Assembly (NCBI GenBank): GCA_027484655.1
Contig: JAIXSM010000018.1
Location: forward strand, 1-64,000
Source of the DNA: Hyphomicrobiales bacterium
GTDB lineage: Bacteria; Pseudomonadota; Alphaproteobacteria; Rhizobiales; Beijerinckiaceae
Length of the DNA: 64,000 bases
Direction: 5' to 3'
Below, one piece after another: positions 18,661 through 28,280 of this stretch. Position 1 is the stretch's first letter, and each line of letters opens with the position of its first letter. Under the pieces are notes generated by a model. That model had not been told where the DNA came from, searched no databases, and saw only the letters and a list, made by a program, of their open reading frames with translations. Both the position numbers and the translations under genes were made by a program.

Positions 18661-19796
18661 GCTGCACGCGCCTTTGGCGAGGCGACGCTCCGCCGGCGCG
18701 CCCAGGCCGGCAGCCGCCCGAAGCTGACAAGATATCCGGCGAGCGCGGCGAGGAGGGGTACGGAGTACACAAGCCAGACCGCGGCCGGGTTTCGGGCCAC
18801 CAGGTTTGAGGCGGCGAAGCCGCTCACGCGCACCACCAGCACGACGACAATGGCGCCCACGATAGCCGCGCCGCGTCCCTGCCGGGTGGTGCGCGGCTGA
18901 CCCAGCGCCGCGAACGCGATCAGCGCGAATGCGATCACGTAGAGCGGCGCCACCAGCCGCTCATGCAATTCAGCCCGGAAGCGGCCGTAAAGCTGGCGCA
19001 CGTACGGGTCGGGCGAATCGCGCCGCAGCGTCATCAGCTCAAGCGTGCCGCGCTCGCGCGGGCGCAACGATCCGGCGTCCGCGCCCGGACCAAACTGGGC
19101 GAGATCCAGCGCGTAGCTCTCGAACTGGACGATAGCGGCCGAGCGGTCGTTGCGCGCCTGCCGCTGCATGTAGCCCTTCTCCAGCACGAGGAAGTTATTG
19201 CCACCCTCGTTGATGGTGAGGCCCGCCTCGGCGATGTACGTGGAGATGCGCTCAGGCTCCCGCCGGTCCTGGATGAAGATGCCGAGCAGGGCTCCGCCGG
19301 CGCCGCGCTCCCGGTAGTGGAAGACGAAGCCCTGATCGAGAGTGACGAACTGGCCCTCGCGCACGAGATAGGTGAGAAAATCCGCGCGCACCTTGCTCAG
19401 CACGTCGCGCATCTCCCGGTAGCTGGCGGGCATGAGCCACGTGGACAGCAGTCCAACGAGCACCGCGACGACCGCCGCCAGCATCATGAACGGGCGCGCC
19501 AGCCGGTATGGGGACATGCCCGCGGCGCTCATGACGATGAGTTCGCTGTCTCCGTTGAACTTGTTCAGGGCGTAAAGCACCGCCGCGAACAGGGCCACGG
19601 GCGCGATGATCGAGATGAGGGAAGGGATCGTGAGCCCTGTGATGCTGAGGAAGACGAGGATCGTCTGCCCCTTGCCGGTCATCAGGTCCACTTCGCGCAG
19701 GGCTTGCGACACCCACACGATGGCCGTCAGCACGCCAAGACTCGCAACGAATGCGAGGAGGCCGGCGCGAAACAGGTAACGTTCGACGATGACCAT
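18657..19796 (-). CDS. lptF: LPS export ABC transporter permease LptF
   Basis: 379 residues from ATG 19796 (a TTG one codon upstream is also possible). It has the six-segment YjgP/YjgQ fold with a periplasmic domain between segments 3 and 4. It is the first gene of the minus-strand operon lptF-lptG-lptD-surA-like-pdxA-rsmA. The ribosome site is weak. It is divergent from pepA across about 230 bases, where the operon promoter must lie. The C-terminus ends in a basic tail (ARRRSVASPKARAA). Confidence 0.95.
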   Translation of the reverse strand: MVIVERYLFRAGLLAFVASLGVLTAIVWVSQALREVDLMTGKGQTILVFLSITGLTIPSLISIIAPVALFAAVLYALNKFNGDSELIVMSAAGMSPYRLARPFMMLAAVVAVLVGLLSTWLMPASYREMRDVLSKVRADFLTYLVREGQFVTLDQGFVFHYRERGAGGALLGIFIQDRREPERISTYIAEAGLTINEGGNNFLVLEKGYMQRQARNDRSAAIVQFESYALDLAQFGPGADAGSLRPRERGTLELMTLRRDSPDPYVRQLYGRFRAELHERLVAPLYVIAFALIAFAALGQPRTTRQGRGAAIVGAIVVVLVVRVSGFAASNLVARNPAAVWLVYSVPLLAALAGYLVSFGRLPAWARRRSVASPKARAA

Positions 19797-20026
19797 CAAA
19801 GGTGGGTCCGGCCCAGTGGAATCGCCACCCTTATACGACGCCGCTCCGCAGGACGCGAATATTCAGCACAATCTGAGCGAAGCAGCGCCCGGCGGCGAAA
19901 TAAGGGCAGCTCCGCCCAGCCGCCTGCGCAAAGCGCCCCGCCTCAGCCATTGCGCTGGCGCGCCGCGGCGCCCATGATGTGTGGCAGCCGCGCGCCGCCG
20001 CGGAACGATAAGGTCCAGAGGTCCAT

Positions 20027-21571
20027 ATGACGTCCAAGCTCGCAGTCGAATTCGTCGCCTTCAAGGACGCCGGCCGCCGCGCTCGCGGCAAGAAGGGGAG
20101 CGGCGAGGGACCGCGCACTCTCGTGGTGTTCGCAGGCGCGGACTTGGCCTTTGGGCCGGCAACCGCCGAACTGCTGGGCGAGGCGGCGGAAACGGTCGGC
20201 CGCAGCGCGCAGGCCGCGTCCTTCAAGGGCAAGGCGATGTCCACGCTTGAGGTGTGGGCGCCAGCCGGCGTCGATGCCGATCGGCTCATCGTCGTTGGCT
20301 GCGCGCCGAAAGAAGCGGGGGCGCCTCCCGCCGGAGCGGAGATGATGACGCTGGGCGGTTTCGTCGCCGGCAAGCTGGGCCGCAAGGGCGACGCGACGGT
20401 GGTGTTCGATCTTCCCGCCGCCAGCGAGCATCCGGCCGAAGCGGCTGCCGAGCTTATGTTGGGCCTGCGCCTGCGGTCCTACAAGTTTGACCGCTACAAG
20501 ACGAAGAAGGGCGACGACGCGGAGCCGGAGGGCGCGCTTGCCGTGCGGATCGCCGTCGCCGATCCCGCCGCCGCGAAGAAGGCGGCGAAGGCGCGCGAGG
20601 CGATTGCGGAAGGCATGAACATCGCTCGCGACCTTGTGAACGAGCCGCCCAACGTGCTCCATCCCGAGGAGTTCGCCCGTCGGGCCCGCGAGCTTGAGAA
20701 GGTTGGCGTCGAGGTGGAGATCCTCGACGTGAAGGCGATGCAGAAGCTTGGCATGAATGCGCTTCTGGGCGTCGGGCAGGGGTCTGTCCACGAGAGCCGT
20801 TGCGTCATCATGCGCTGGAACGGGGCCAAGAAGGCTGACGAGCGCCCGGTGGCGTTCATCGGCAAGGGCGTCACGTTCGACACGGGCGGCATTTCCATCA
20901 AGCCGGCCGGCGGCATGGAGGACATGAAGGGCGACATGGCGGGCGCCGCCTGCGTCGTCGGCCTCATGCACGCGCTGGCCTCGCGCAAGGCCAAGGTGAA
21001 CGTGATCGGCGCCATCGGCCTCGTCGAGAACATGCCGGACGGCAAGGCGCAGCGCCCCGGCGACATCGTGAAGACGTTGTCCGGCCAGACGGTTGAGATT
21101 ATCAACACCGACGCCGAGGGCCGCCTCGTGCTCGCTGATGTGCTCTGGCGGATTCAGGATCAGTACGAGCCCCAGTTCATGATCAATCTTGCGACCCTCA
21201 CGGGCGCCATCCTGGTCGCGCTGGGCACCGAGCACGCGGGCCTGTTCTCCAACAACGACGAACTCGCGGAGCGGCTGCACGTCGCGGGCAAGGAAACCGG
21301 GGAAAAGGTATGGCGCCTTCCGCTGGGCCCCGCCTACGACAAGCTGCTGGACTCGAAGTTCGCCGACATGAAGAACGTCGGCGGCCGCCACGCGGGATCA
21401 ATCACGGCGGCGCAGTTCCTTCAGCGGTTTGTGAACAAGCGCCCGTGGGCGCATCTCGATATCGCGGGAACGGGCATGGCGTCGCCCCAGAACGAGACGA
21501 ACCAAACCTGGGGGTCGGGATGGGGCGTGCGCCTCCTCGACAGATTGGTCGCCGATCATTACGAGAAGTGA
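20027..21571 (+). CDS. pepA: Leucyl aminopeptidase (cytosol aminopeptidase, M17)
   Basis: 514 residues. Two-zinc aminopeptidase. The metal-binding segments [10 protein letters not shown] and the M17 signature [12 protein letters not shown] (about 360-371) are intact. The N-terminal macro-like domain (1-170) precedes the catalytic domain. ATG 20027 has an AGAGG site. In some bacteria PepA is also a DNA-binding protein; nothing here tests that. It is divergent from lptF, as in many Rhizobiales, and followed closely by a secreted unknown and holC. Confidence 0.96.
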   Translation: MTSKLAVEFVAFKDAGRRARGKKGSGEGPRTLVVFAGADLAFGPATAELLGEAAETVGRSAQAASFKGKAMSTLEVWAPAGVDADRLIVVGCAPKEAGAPPAGAEMMTLGGFVAGKLGRKGDATVVFDLPAASEHPAEAAAELMLGLRLRSYKFDRYKTKKGDDAEPEGALAVRIAVADPAAAKKAAKAREAIAEGMNIARDLVNEPPNVLHPEEFARRARELEKVGVEVEILDVKAMQKLGMNALLGVGQGSVHESRCVIMRWNGAKKADERPVAFIGKGVTFDTGGISIKPAGGMEDMKGDMAGAACVVGLMHALASRKAKVNVIGAIGLVENMPDGKAQRPGDIVKTLSGQTVEIINTDAEGRLVLADVLWRIQDQYEPQFMINLATLTGAILVALGTEHAGLFSNNDELAERLHVAGKETGEKVWRLPLGPAYDKLLDSKFADMKNVGGRHAGSITAAQFLQRFVNKRPWAHLDIAGTGMASPQNETNQTWGSGWGVRLLDRLVADHYEK

Positions 21572-21592
21572 GCACCTTCCCGGAGCGGTCCC

Positions 21593-22135
21593 ATGCGTTT
21601 GGCGCGGCGCGCGCTTTTTCCACTCGTCCTCGCGGTGATTGCCGGAGCCGGCGCGCCGGCTCTGGCCGCGCCCACGTGTCAAGGATTCATGGATGCGTTC
21701 GCTAAGGCCGCACCTGATCTGAAGGCTCAGTTCGTCCGCCCCGTGGTGGTTTCCCGCGGCGCCACGGAAGCGGGCGCGGAGGCGCGCGATCTTGTCACCG
21801 AGTTCGGCGTGGACGCGCGCCTGCTCTGCAATGGCGACCGTTTTCTGCGCTTCGAGGCGCAGATTCCGCAGCCTGCGCAGCAGCGGGTGGTCGATGGCTT
21901 CAACCGGATCCAGATCGCCGCCGCGATGGCGGCTCTTCGCTGGCAGCGCCAGCGCGCGACCCAGACTGTTTCCGCCATGGCCGTTGACGCGGCGGAGTAC
22001 CTGCGCGCGTCCGCCGAGCGGGGCGACGTGTTCATTTCCGGCAAGGTGGACCGGGTCGTCGGTCGCGATGGAGAAATCGCGCTCGTGTGGACCCAGGCTG
22101 ACCGTTCTTTCATCGTGGTGGGTCCGGTTCCGTGA
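21593..22135 (+). CDS. Secreted protein of unknown function
   Basis: 180 residues. A signal peptide is clear: basic MRLARR, a hydrophobic core, and APALA-AP cleavage near residue 25. The mature part is alpha/beta-rich with two cysteines (C29 and one in LLCNGDR) that could form a disulfide in the periplasm. I do not recognise a domain. It starts 21 bases after pepA and stops 24 bases before holC, so it is probably co-transcribed with both. Gene finding is supported by signal peptide and codon use. Confidence 0.75.
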   Translation: MRLARRALFPLVLAVIAGAGAPALAAPTCQGFMDAFAKAAPDLKAQFVRPVVVSRGATEAGAEARDLVTEFGVDARLLCNGDRFLRFEAQIPQPAQQRVVDGFNRIQIAAAMAALRWQRQRATQTVSAMAVDAAEYLRASAERGDVFISGKVDRVVGRDGEIALVWTQADRSFIVVGPVP

Positions 22136-22159
22136 CCCAGCCGCGGGAAGGCTGAGCTG

Positions 22160-22624
22160 ATGCCGGAGGTCTGGTTCTACCATCTCGTGCGGCAGCCGCT
22201 GGAGCAGGTTCTTCCCATCCTGCTGGAGAAGGCGACGGGCCAGCGCAAGCGCCTTGTGGTGCAGGTCGCCACCCCTGAGCGGGTGGACGCGCTCGACGAA
22301 CTCCTTTGGACCTGGTCGGAGGAGTCCTTCATCCCCCACGGCGGGCCGCGCGATGACGATCCCGCGACGCAGTGGGTGTATCTGACCACCGGCGATGAGA
22401 ACCCGAACAGCGCGTCGATGCGGATCTTCGCCGATGGCGCCAATGTGGCCGATGCCGCGCTCGCCGGCGCCGATCAGTACGAGCGGCTCATTCTGATGTT
22501 CGACGGCGGGGATGAGGACGCCCTCTCCGAAGCGCGCGCGCAATGGAAGACCCTGAAGGCGGCCGGCTATCCGCTTTCCTATTGGCAACAAAATGAAAAC
22601 GGCGGCTGGGAAAAGAAAGCCTGA
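22160..22624 (+). CDS. holC: DNA polymerase III chi subunit
   Basis: 154 residues. Chi links the clamp loader to single-strand binding protein. The N-terminus EVWFYHL, the LDELLWTW segment and SFIPHG (the chi hallmark SFLPHG) are present. It is downstream of pepA, a neighbour conserved across proteobacteria. The C-terminus has a short extra charged tail (GGWEKKA). The usual length is about 145-150. Confidence 0.94.
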   Translation: MPEVWFYHLVRQPLEQVLPILLEKATGQRKRLVVQVATPERVDALDELLWTWSEESFIPHGGPRDDDPATQWVYLTTGDENPNSASMRIFADGANVADAALAGADQYERLILMFDGGDEDALSEARAQWKTLKAAGYPLSYWQQNENGGWEKKA

Positions 22625-22654
22625 GCCGCGGGCGCACCGGGGGAAACGCAGACA

Positions 22655-23836
22655 ATGACGGGCACATCCCGCATCGGCGCAGATGCTGCGGCCGAGACGT
22701 CCGGTTTCATCGACGCGCGCGGCCGGCGCGAGTTCTTCTGCATGTGCGGCGCGGCGTTCCTGTTTTCGGTCACGCATAACTACTCCGCGCTGCTGGCGAT
22801 TGTGTTCGAGCGTTCGGGACATTCGCTCGCGAGCACCGGTCTGCTTCTCTCGGTGTTTGCGCCGCCCGCCATTGCAGCGGCTTTTTTCTCAAGCGCTCTG
22901 ATCGCGCGGCTGGGCGCTTTATCCGCCGCGCGCTGGTCCATCGCGCTCACCGTCATCGGCCTGTGCTCGCTGGCGCTTACCCGCGAGAGTTTCGCGCTTT
23001 CGGTGGTCTCCCGCGTGGTGCAGGCGGTCGGCGTCGGGCTCTTCCTGCCTGCGGGCATGGTCTACATCCAGACCCGCATCACGCGGACGCAGTTCGTCTA
23101 TCTGGTGACGGTTTTTTCGGCCGGCATTCCGTTGGCGGCCGCCGTCGCGCCACCGCTGGGCGAATGGACGCTGAAGCAGTTTGGCGAGACGGCGATGTTC
23201 GCGCAGGCGGCCCTTCCGGGGTTGCTCGGGCTCGCGCTCACGCTGGGGCTACGCCCGGTGGCGGCGGCCGGTCGCGGCGCCGGACTCGCGCTTACGGGCG
23301 CGTTCCGGTCGAGTTTCATGCTGCCTTATCTGGCGGTCATGACGGGCGGCGCTCTGTACGGTTTTTCAGTCAGTTATCTTGCGGTCGATCTGCAGACGCG
23401 GGCGATTGCGCTGGCCGCGTTCTTCGTGCCGTCTTCGGTCGGCATGGTGGTGGTGCGGTTCGTCGCCATGCGCTGGCTGTCCGCTGTGCGTCCGCCGCGC
23501 CTCGTGATGGCGAGTCTGGCGATTTACGCCCTGTCTTTCGTGCTGATCGCGCTCGCCCGCGACCCGATCGTGATGGGGATCGGCGGCGTCGCGTTCGGCG
23601 TCGGCAACGCCATCATGTTCCCGGTTGTCTCCGCGTGGCTGGGCGAGGGGTTGCAGCCGTCCGAGCGGGCCGGCCCGCAGGCCATCGGCACGGCCGCTTT
23701 CTACCTCGGGATTTACGCCACCCCGTTCCCGCAGACCTTCATGATCGGCGCCTGGGGTTTCTTCGCCACGGAGATGATTTTCGCCGGTCTCGCCGCGGCT
23801 GTCGCCGCCGTGCTGGCCTTAGGCGCGCGGAAGTAA
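22655..23836 (+). CDS. MFS transporter
   Basis: 393 residues with about 12 hydrophobic segments and a basic loop after segment 2 (ALIARLGALSAARW), typical of the major facilitator superfamily. The N-terminal tail of about 30 residues is polar. It probably effluxes a small molecule. No substrate can be read, and no regulator is adjacent. It lies 30 bases after holC and may share its transcript. Start ATG 22655 has GGGGGAAA upstream. Confidence 0.88.
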   Translation: MTGTSRIGADAAAETSGFIDARGRREFFCMCGAAFLFSVTHNYSALLAIVFERSGHSLASTGLLLSVFAPPAIAAAFFSSALIARLGALSAARWSIALTVIGLCSLALTRESFALSVVSRVVQAVGVGLFLPAGMVYIQTRITRTQFVYLVTVFSAGIPLAAAVAPPLGEWTLKQFGETAMFAQAALPGLLGLALTLGLRPVAAAGRGAGLALTGAFRSSFMLPYLAVMTGGALYGFSVSYLAVDLQTRAIALAAFFVPSSVGMVVVRFVAMRWLSAVRPPRLVMASLAIYALSFVLIALARDPIVMGIGGVAFGVGNAIMFPVVSAWLGEGLQPSERAGPQAIGTAAFYLGIYATPFPQTFMIGAWGFFATEMIFAGLAAAVAAVLALGARK

Positions 23837-23920
23837 CCGGCTGGCTCTTCTGGAGACTTTCCACCGCTTTCTTCGGCCTGCGCGCTTGCGGGTCGGAGCG
23901 CGGCGCGGCACAACGCGCCC

Positions 23921-24358
23921 ATGGCCCTTCATCTCGTGAAGCTGTGCGTCGGCGCCGAGTCGATCGCCGAACATGAAGCGTGGATCAGGGAGCGTCTGGC
24001 GACGCTGGCGGCGCTCGGCCAGACGCCGGAGCAGCGCCACACCACCCGCATGGTTCCCAAGCGCGTCGCGGAAATCCTCGACGGCGGCTCGCTGTACTGG
24101 GTCATCAAGGGGCAGATCGCGTCCCGGCAGGAAGTTGTTGATATCCGGCCGTTTACGGATGTCGATGGGGTCTCGCGCTGCCACCTTGTGCTCAAGCCCG
24201 AGGTGGTGCCGGTGATCCCGCGCCGGATGCGGCCATTTCAGGGGTGGCGCTATCTTGCCGCCCACGAGGCGCCGCCGGATTTGACCGGGGGGCTGGGCGA
24301 AGCCGCCGAGATGCCCGATGAGCTGCGTCGCGAGCTTCGCGATTTGGGGCTGCTCTGA
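23921..24358 (+). CDS. DUF1489 family protein
   Basis: 145 residues. The N-terminus MALHLVKLCVGA and the RMVPKRVAEILDGGSLYWVIKG segment (quoted in parts: TRMVPKR, GSLYWVIKG) match the DUF1489 family of alphaproteobacteria, whose role is unknown. The protein is soluble with no signal peptide. Its 3' end precedes the von Willebrand-like gene by 76 bases if that gene starts at 24435. Confidence 0.88.
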   Translation: MALHLVKLCVGAESIAEHEAWIRERLATLAALGQTPEQRHTTRMVPKRVAEILDGGSLYWVIKGQIASRQEVVDIRPFTDVDGVSRCHLVLKPEVVPVIPRRMRPFQGWRYLAAHEAPPDLTGGLGEAAEMPDELRRELRDLGLL

Positions 24359-24434
24359 GCCGCTTGCGTTTTCGCGCGCCCGCACGATCTTGAGTCTGAA
24401 CCCATCCACGAGGCCCAGGCTGCGCGAGGGCGCA

Positions 24435-25139
24435 TTGGCGAAAGAACTGGATCGAACCCCCGCTCCGTCGGGCGCTCCGCGCAGGGAGGTTGACGCCTTC
24501 CTCAACAAGCTTGATCGCGCGCCGGCCGTGGCGAACGCCGGGCCGCGCGGACGGCTGATCTTCGCGCTGGACGCGACCCTCAGCCGCCAGCCTGCGTGGG
24601 ATCTCGCGCAATCCCTGCAGGCGCGGATGTTCGAGACGGCGCGCGCCATTGGCGGCCTGGACGTGCAGCTCGTCTACTTTCGCGGTTTGCACGAATGCCG
24701 CGCGTCGCGGTTCGTGGCCGATGGCGCCGGCCTTTCCGGCTTGATGTCGAAGATCGAGTGCCAGGGCGGACAGACGCAGATTGCCCGCGTGCTGCGCCAC
24801 GCCATCTCGGAGGCCACGGAAAAACGGGTCGGCGCCATGATTTATGTTGGCGACGCGGTGGAGGAGAACCCGGATGCGCTGGCCGCGCTCGCTGGCAAGC
24901 TCGGCTTGCTGGGGGTCAGGGCGTTCACGTTTCAGGAAGGCGGCGACCCGCTGGCGGCGGCCGCGTTTCGCGAGATCGCGCGACTCACAGGCGGCGCATA
25001 TGCGGCCTTCGACGCGTCCTCGCCCGGGCGTCTTGCGGACCTCCTCGCTGCGGCGGCCGCCTATGCCGTCGGCGGACGCGTCGCGCTGGAGCGCCGTGGC
25101 GGCGACGCGGCCCGTCTGCTCCTCACGCAGATGAAGTAA
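24435..25139 (+). CDS. von Willebrand factor A-like domain protein
   Basis: 234 residues from TTG 24435. The segment LIFALDATLSRQP has the shape of a MIDAS metal site (DxTxS), followed by alternating strands and helices ending near AYAVGG. This fits a VWA-like fold. The start is uncertain: an ATG at 24318 would overlap the DUF1489 gene and add unlike sequence, while TTG 24435 has GAGGG 5 bases upstream. It is followed 9 bases later by a membrane J-domain protein, a pairing found in Rhizobiales. Function unknown. Confidence 0.78.
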   Translation: MAKELDRTPAPSGAPRREVDAFLNKLDRAPAVANAGPRGRLIFALDATLSRQPAWDLAQSLQARMFETARAIGGLDVQLVYFRGLHECRASRFVADGAGLSGLMSKIECQGGQTQIARVLRHAISEATEKRVGAMIYVGDAVEENPDALAALAGKLGLLGVRAFTFQEGGDPLAAAAFREIARLTGGAYAAFDASSPGRLADLLAAAAAYAVGGRVALERRGGDAARLLLTQMK

Positions 25140-25148
25140 GCTCGCCCT

Positions 25149-25862
25149 ATGACAAACCTGCTTCTCGCCGCCGCGATTCTCTTCGCTCTCTGGTTTCTGA
25201 TCCGCCTGTTCGCCCGCACGCCGCCAGCCCAGCTGGCGCGGATGGTGAAGGGGGGCGTCGGCGCGCTCACGCTTGCGTTCGCCGCGTTCCTGTTCGTCCG
25301 TGGCCGGATCGATTTCGCCCTCGCCATTGGCGGCGTCGGGCTTTGGCTGCTGGGTCTGGGGGCCGCGCCGCAGTGGATGGATCAGTTCCGCACGGCGGGA
25401 ACTCCGCGGCCCAGCGTCTCGAAGGTGCGCTCCGCGCTCCTCCAGATGGAGTTGGACCACGACACCGGGATGCTCGACGGCGATATTCTTGGCGGTCCGT
25501 GGGAAGGGCGCAGGCTGTCCAGCCTCGAGGGCGGCGACCTGATAGACCTGCTGCGCCTGTGCCGGATGCAGGATCCGGAGGGAGCGCGCCTACTCGAAGC
25601 GTATCTCGACCGCCGGGCGCCCGGATGGCGTGCAGCAGACGAGGGTGACGCGGACCGGGGCGGCGGGCGACGTCTCTCCGGCGCGATGACCGAGGATGAA
25701 GCCTATGAAGTTCTGGGACTTGGAAAGGATGCGACGGCGGATGACATCACCCGTGCGCACCGGTCCTTGATGAAGAAACTCCATCCCGACCACGGGGGAA
25801 CGACGAGTCTGGCCGCCCGGGTGAACGAGGCCAAGGACATCCTGATGCGTCGTCATCGGTAA
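25149..25862 (+). CDS. Membrane-anchored DnaJ-domain protein
   Basis: 237 residues. Two hydrophobic segments (about 2-20 and 35-70) anchor the N-terminus; the J domain is C-terminal (about 178-237) with the HPD motif in KKLHPDHGG. The order membrane segment then C-terminal J domain resembles mitochondrial Tim14/Pam18 and bacterial DjlA-like co-chaperones. It should recruit DnaK to the inner membrane face. It is likely co-expressed with the upstream VWA-like gene. It is convergent with the carboxypeptidase gene 43 bases away. Confidence 0.87.
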   Translation: MTNLLLAAAILFALWFLIRLFARTPPAQLARMVKGGVGALTLAFAAFLFVRGRIDFALAIGGVGLWLLGLGAAPQWMDQFRTAGTPRPSVSKVRSALLQMELDHDTGMLDGDILGGPWEGRRLSSLEGGDLIDLLRLCRMQDPEGARLLEAYLDRRAPGWRAADEGDADRGGGRRLSGAMTEDEAYEVLGLGKDATADDITRAHRSLMKKLHPDHGGTTSLAARVNEAKDILMRRHR

Positions 25863-25905
25863 CTCCTACGCAGCATTCAAGAACAATTCAGGGGCCGGGA
25901 ACATC

Positions 25906-27567
25906 CTAGTTCCGCGTCGTGAAGCAGGCGAAACCGGAGCGTTTTAACGCGCGGCAGGCGGACTCGGCCTCATTTGCCTCAAGCCCGGCGAAGCGCGCGC
26001 GCCACAGCGTCTCGCTGCCGCGCTGCACTTTTTCAGTGAACGGTTGGGCCGACGCGAGCGACCGGGTCTGCGCCCGGGCGCGGGACAGAAGCGCCTGCGC
26101 CTTTTCCTGGTCGTCTGTGGCGCCGACCTGGATCATCACGCCGTTGCGGGCGGCGGGCGGACGCGCGGCCGCCGACAGGGTGGGCGCAGACGCCTGCGCC
26201 GCAGCGGCGCTGGAGATCGGCATCGTCGAAGCCACGGCAAGGGAGGGGTTTTCGGCGCGCAGGGCGATCTTCTCGCCCGGGATCGGCGCCGGCGGATTCA
26301 GTGCGCCAGCGACGGGAGCCGGGGGCGTCAGCGGCGCGGCCTCACGCTCGGGGACGCCGGTGGGAATGCCGCGCGGGCCAGAAACCCAGCGCAGCGTGGA
26401 GGGGGTGGCGGACCCGGGCGTCGCGCTCGCCCGCACGGCGCCGGGCGTGGCTCCGACGGTGGCGCTCGGGCGGATGGCGGCGGTCGCCATGTCATCGCGC
26501 GGGGCGGCGGAGACGACGGCGGGGCGTGCGGTTTCCGGCGCGGCCCGGGCGGGCTCCGGCGCCTGCGGGCGGGCGGCCGGCTCAGGGCGGACTTCGGCGG
26601 CGCGCTGAACGGGCGCGGGAGCAGGAGCGGGAGGCGGCGCGGCTTCCGCGACGCGCTCCGCAGGGGCGCCCTCGGCGATCATCGGCGCCGTGCGCGTGCG
26701 CGCGGCCTTCTCGATGTTGTTTTCGACGAGGTTCGCCATGATGCTGTCGCGATGACCGGCCGTGCGTCCGCCGAGCACGACGGCGACGACGCGCCGCCCA
26801 TCGAGTTTTGCGGAGGTGAGCACGTTGAAGCCCGACGAGCGGATGTAGCCGGTCTTGATCCCGTCCACGTACTCCAGCCGGCTGAGCAGGCGGTTGTGGT
26901 TGCGCAGCACGCGACCGCCCATGCGATGCTCGGTCTTGCCGAAGTAGGCGAACTGGCGCGGGAAGCGATCCTGGATCGCGCGGCCGAGAATCGTCAGATC
27001 GCGGGCGGTCGTCACCTGCTGTGCATTGGGCAGGCCCGAGGCGTTGCGGAAGACCGTGCGCGTCATGCCCAGAGACTGGGCCTTGCGGGTCATCAGGCGC
27101 GCGAAATCGTCCTCATCGCCCGCAATCGCCTCTGCGACCGCGACCGCGATGTCATTCGCCGACTTTGTAATGAGCGCGCCGATGGCGTTCTCGACCGAGA
27201 TGGTGGAGCCCGCGCGCAGACCGACCTTGGTGGGCGGCTGGGAGGCGGCGTGCGCCGAAATCGGGATCTGGCTGTCGAGGCGGAACCGTCCGCGCTCCAG
27301 CTGCTCGAACAGCAGGTAGAGCGTCATCACCTTCGTGATCGAGGCGGGATGGCGCAGCGCGTTCTCGTTGGTGGCGTGCAGGACGCGGCCCGAGTTCGCA
27401 TCAATCACGAGCGCAGCATAGGGCGGCGAGTAGGCGGCTGCGCGCTGCTTCTTGCGGGGGCTTGCGTCGGCAGGCGTCAGCACAGCGCTGAAAACGAGAG
27501 CCATTGCGACGCTGGAGATGACGCCCAGGACGCGGGCTCTGGAGAAAGCGACGCCGCACACAACCAT
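25906..27567 (-). CDS. D-alanyl-D-alanine carboxypeptidase with SPOR domain
   Basis: 553 residues. Penicillin-binding protein of the DacA/DacF type that trims peptidoglycan stem peptides. A signal peptide covers about 1-36. The active-site motifs are S76-I-T-K79, S136-A-N138 and K238-T-G240. A long Ala/Pro-rich linker (about 290-460) leads to a C-terminal SPOR domain (about 470-550), which binds denuded glycan at division sites. ATG 27567 fits the GAGGG site better than the GTG one codon upstream. The C-terminus replaces the amphipathic anchor usual in E. coli DacA. Confidence 0.93.
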   Translation of the reverse strand: MVVCGVAFSRARVLGVISSVAMALVFSAVLTPADASPRKKQRAAAYSPPYAALVIDANSGRVLHATNENALRHPASITKVMTLYLLFEQLERGRFRLDSQIPISAHAASQPPTKVGLRAGSTISVENAIGALITKSANDIAVAVAEAIAGDEDDFARLMTRKAQSLGMTRTVFRNASGLPNAQQVTTARDLTILGRAIQDRFPRQFAYFGKTEHRMGGRVLRNHNRLLSRLEYVDGIKTGYIRSSGFNVLTSAKLDGRRVVAVVLGGRTAGHRDSIMANLVENNIEKAARTRTAPMIAEGAPAERVAEAAPPPAPAPAPVQRAAEVRPEPAARPQAPEPARAAPETARPAVVSAAPRDDMATAAIRPSATVGATPGAVRASATPGSATPSTLRWVSGPRGIPTGVPEREAAPLTPPAPVAGALNPPAPIPGEKIALRAENPSLAVASTMPISSAAAAQASAPTLSAAARPPAARNGVMIQVGATDDQEKAQALLSRARAQTRSLASAQPFTEKVQRGSETLWRARFAGLEANEAESACRALKRSGFACFTTRN

Positions 27568-27876
27568 CACAAACCCTCGGGAGATCCCTCTGTCCCAATC
27601 ACACGGAGCAGGGGCGGCCGGAGCAAAAGCCTGCGCGACAATAGGGCGGCAGGGTTACCCCTCGGTTAACAACCCCTTGCGGGCGCCGGCTGATTCCGTG
27701 GCCCGGCATTGGGGGCGTCTGCGCCGGGGCGCCCATCGGAGCTTGGCCGAAGGTCGTAATGCTGCACTGCAAAAATCAATTTGACATTTTTGTGCAGTGC
27801 ATATAAACCAAAACTCGTGAGCGGCGTCCCAAGCCCCCCTGAGTGGACGGCCACGGCGACAAGATTGAGGTTCGAT
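27568..27876 (+). promoter_or_regulatory. Phasin promoter region with inverted repeat
   Basis: 309-base intergenic region between the divergent carboxypeptidase and phasin genes. TTGACA at 27781-27786 and TATAAA at 27802-27807 form a candidate promoter (15-base spacer, short). The arms TGCACTGCA (27763-27771) and TGCAGTGCA (27793-27801) are an inverted repeat around the -35 box, and each arm itself reads TGC-N3-GCA. That core resembles the CTGC-N3-GCAG sites reported for PhaR repressors of phasin genes. Binding by PhaR is inferred. Confidence 0.6.
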
Positions 27877-28212
27877 ATGTTCAAGAGCTTTGAAGACATG
27901 CAGAAGTTCGGCAAGGATCAGATCGAGGCCGCTACCGCCGCCTCCACGACCCTCACGAAGAGCGTTCAGCAGATCGCCACCGAGAGCACCGAGTTCTCGA
28001 AGAAGTCCCTCGAGACCGCGGCCGCCGCGTTCGAGAAGCTGATCGGCGCCAAGTCCCTCGACAGCGCGATCCAGGTTCAGACCGACTACGCCAAGTCGTC
28101 CTACGAGGCGTTCGTGGCCCAGAACAAGAAGCTTGGCGAGATGTACGCCGGCCTGGCCAAGGAAGTTTTCAAGCCCGTCGAGGCGGCTGTCGCCAAGGCT
28201 CAGGCGAAGTAA
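27877..28212 (+). CDS. Phasin family protein
   Basis: 111 residues, low complexity and helical, rich in Ala, Lys, Glu and Thr, with the phasin_2 pattern (KSLETAAAAFEKL, then QTDYAKSSYEAFVAQ). Phasins coat polyhydroxyalkanoate granules. ATG 27877 follows TGAGG; the frame is open upstream to 27781 only across promoter sequence. It is a single-gene unit with an operator-like upstream region and a good terminator, consistent with a strongly expressed, regulated gene. No PHA synthase lies in the window. Confidence 0.9.
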   Translation: MFKSFEDMQKFGKDQIEAATAASTTLTKSVQQIATESTEFSKKSLETAAAAFEKLIGAKSLDSAIQVQTDYAKSSYEAFVAQNKKLGEMYAGLAKEVFKPVEAAVAKAQAK

Positions 28213-28280
28213 TCTTCGCCGAATAACCGCGTTTTCGGGCGGGGAGTAGAACTCCCGCACCGGGTTCGCGAGGCAAATCA

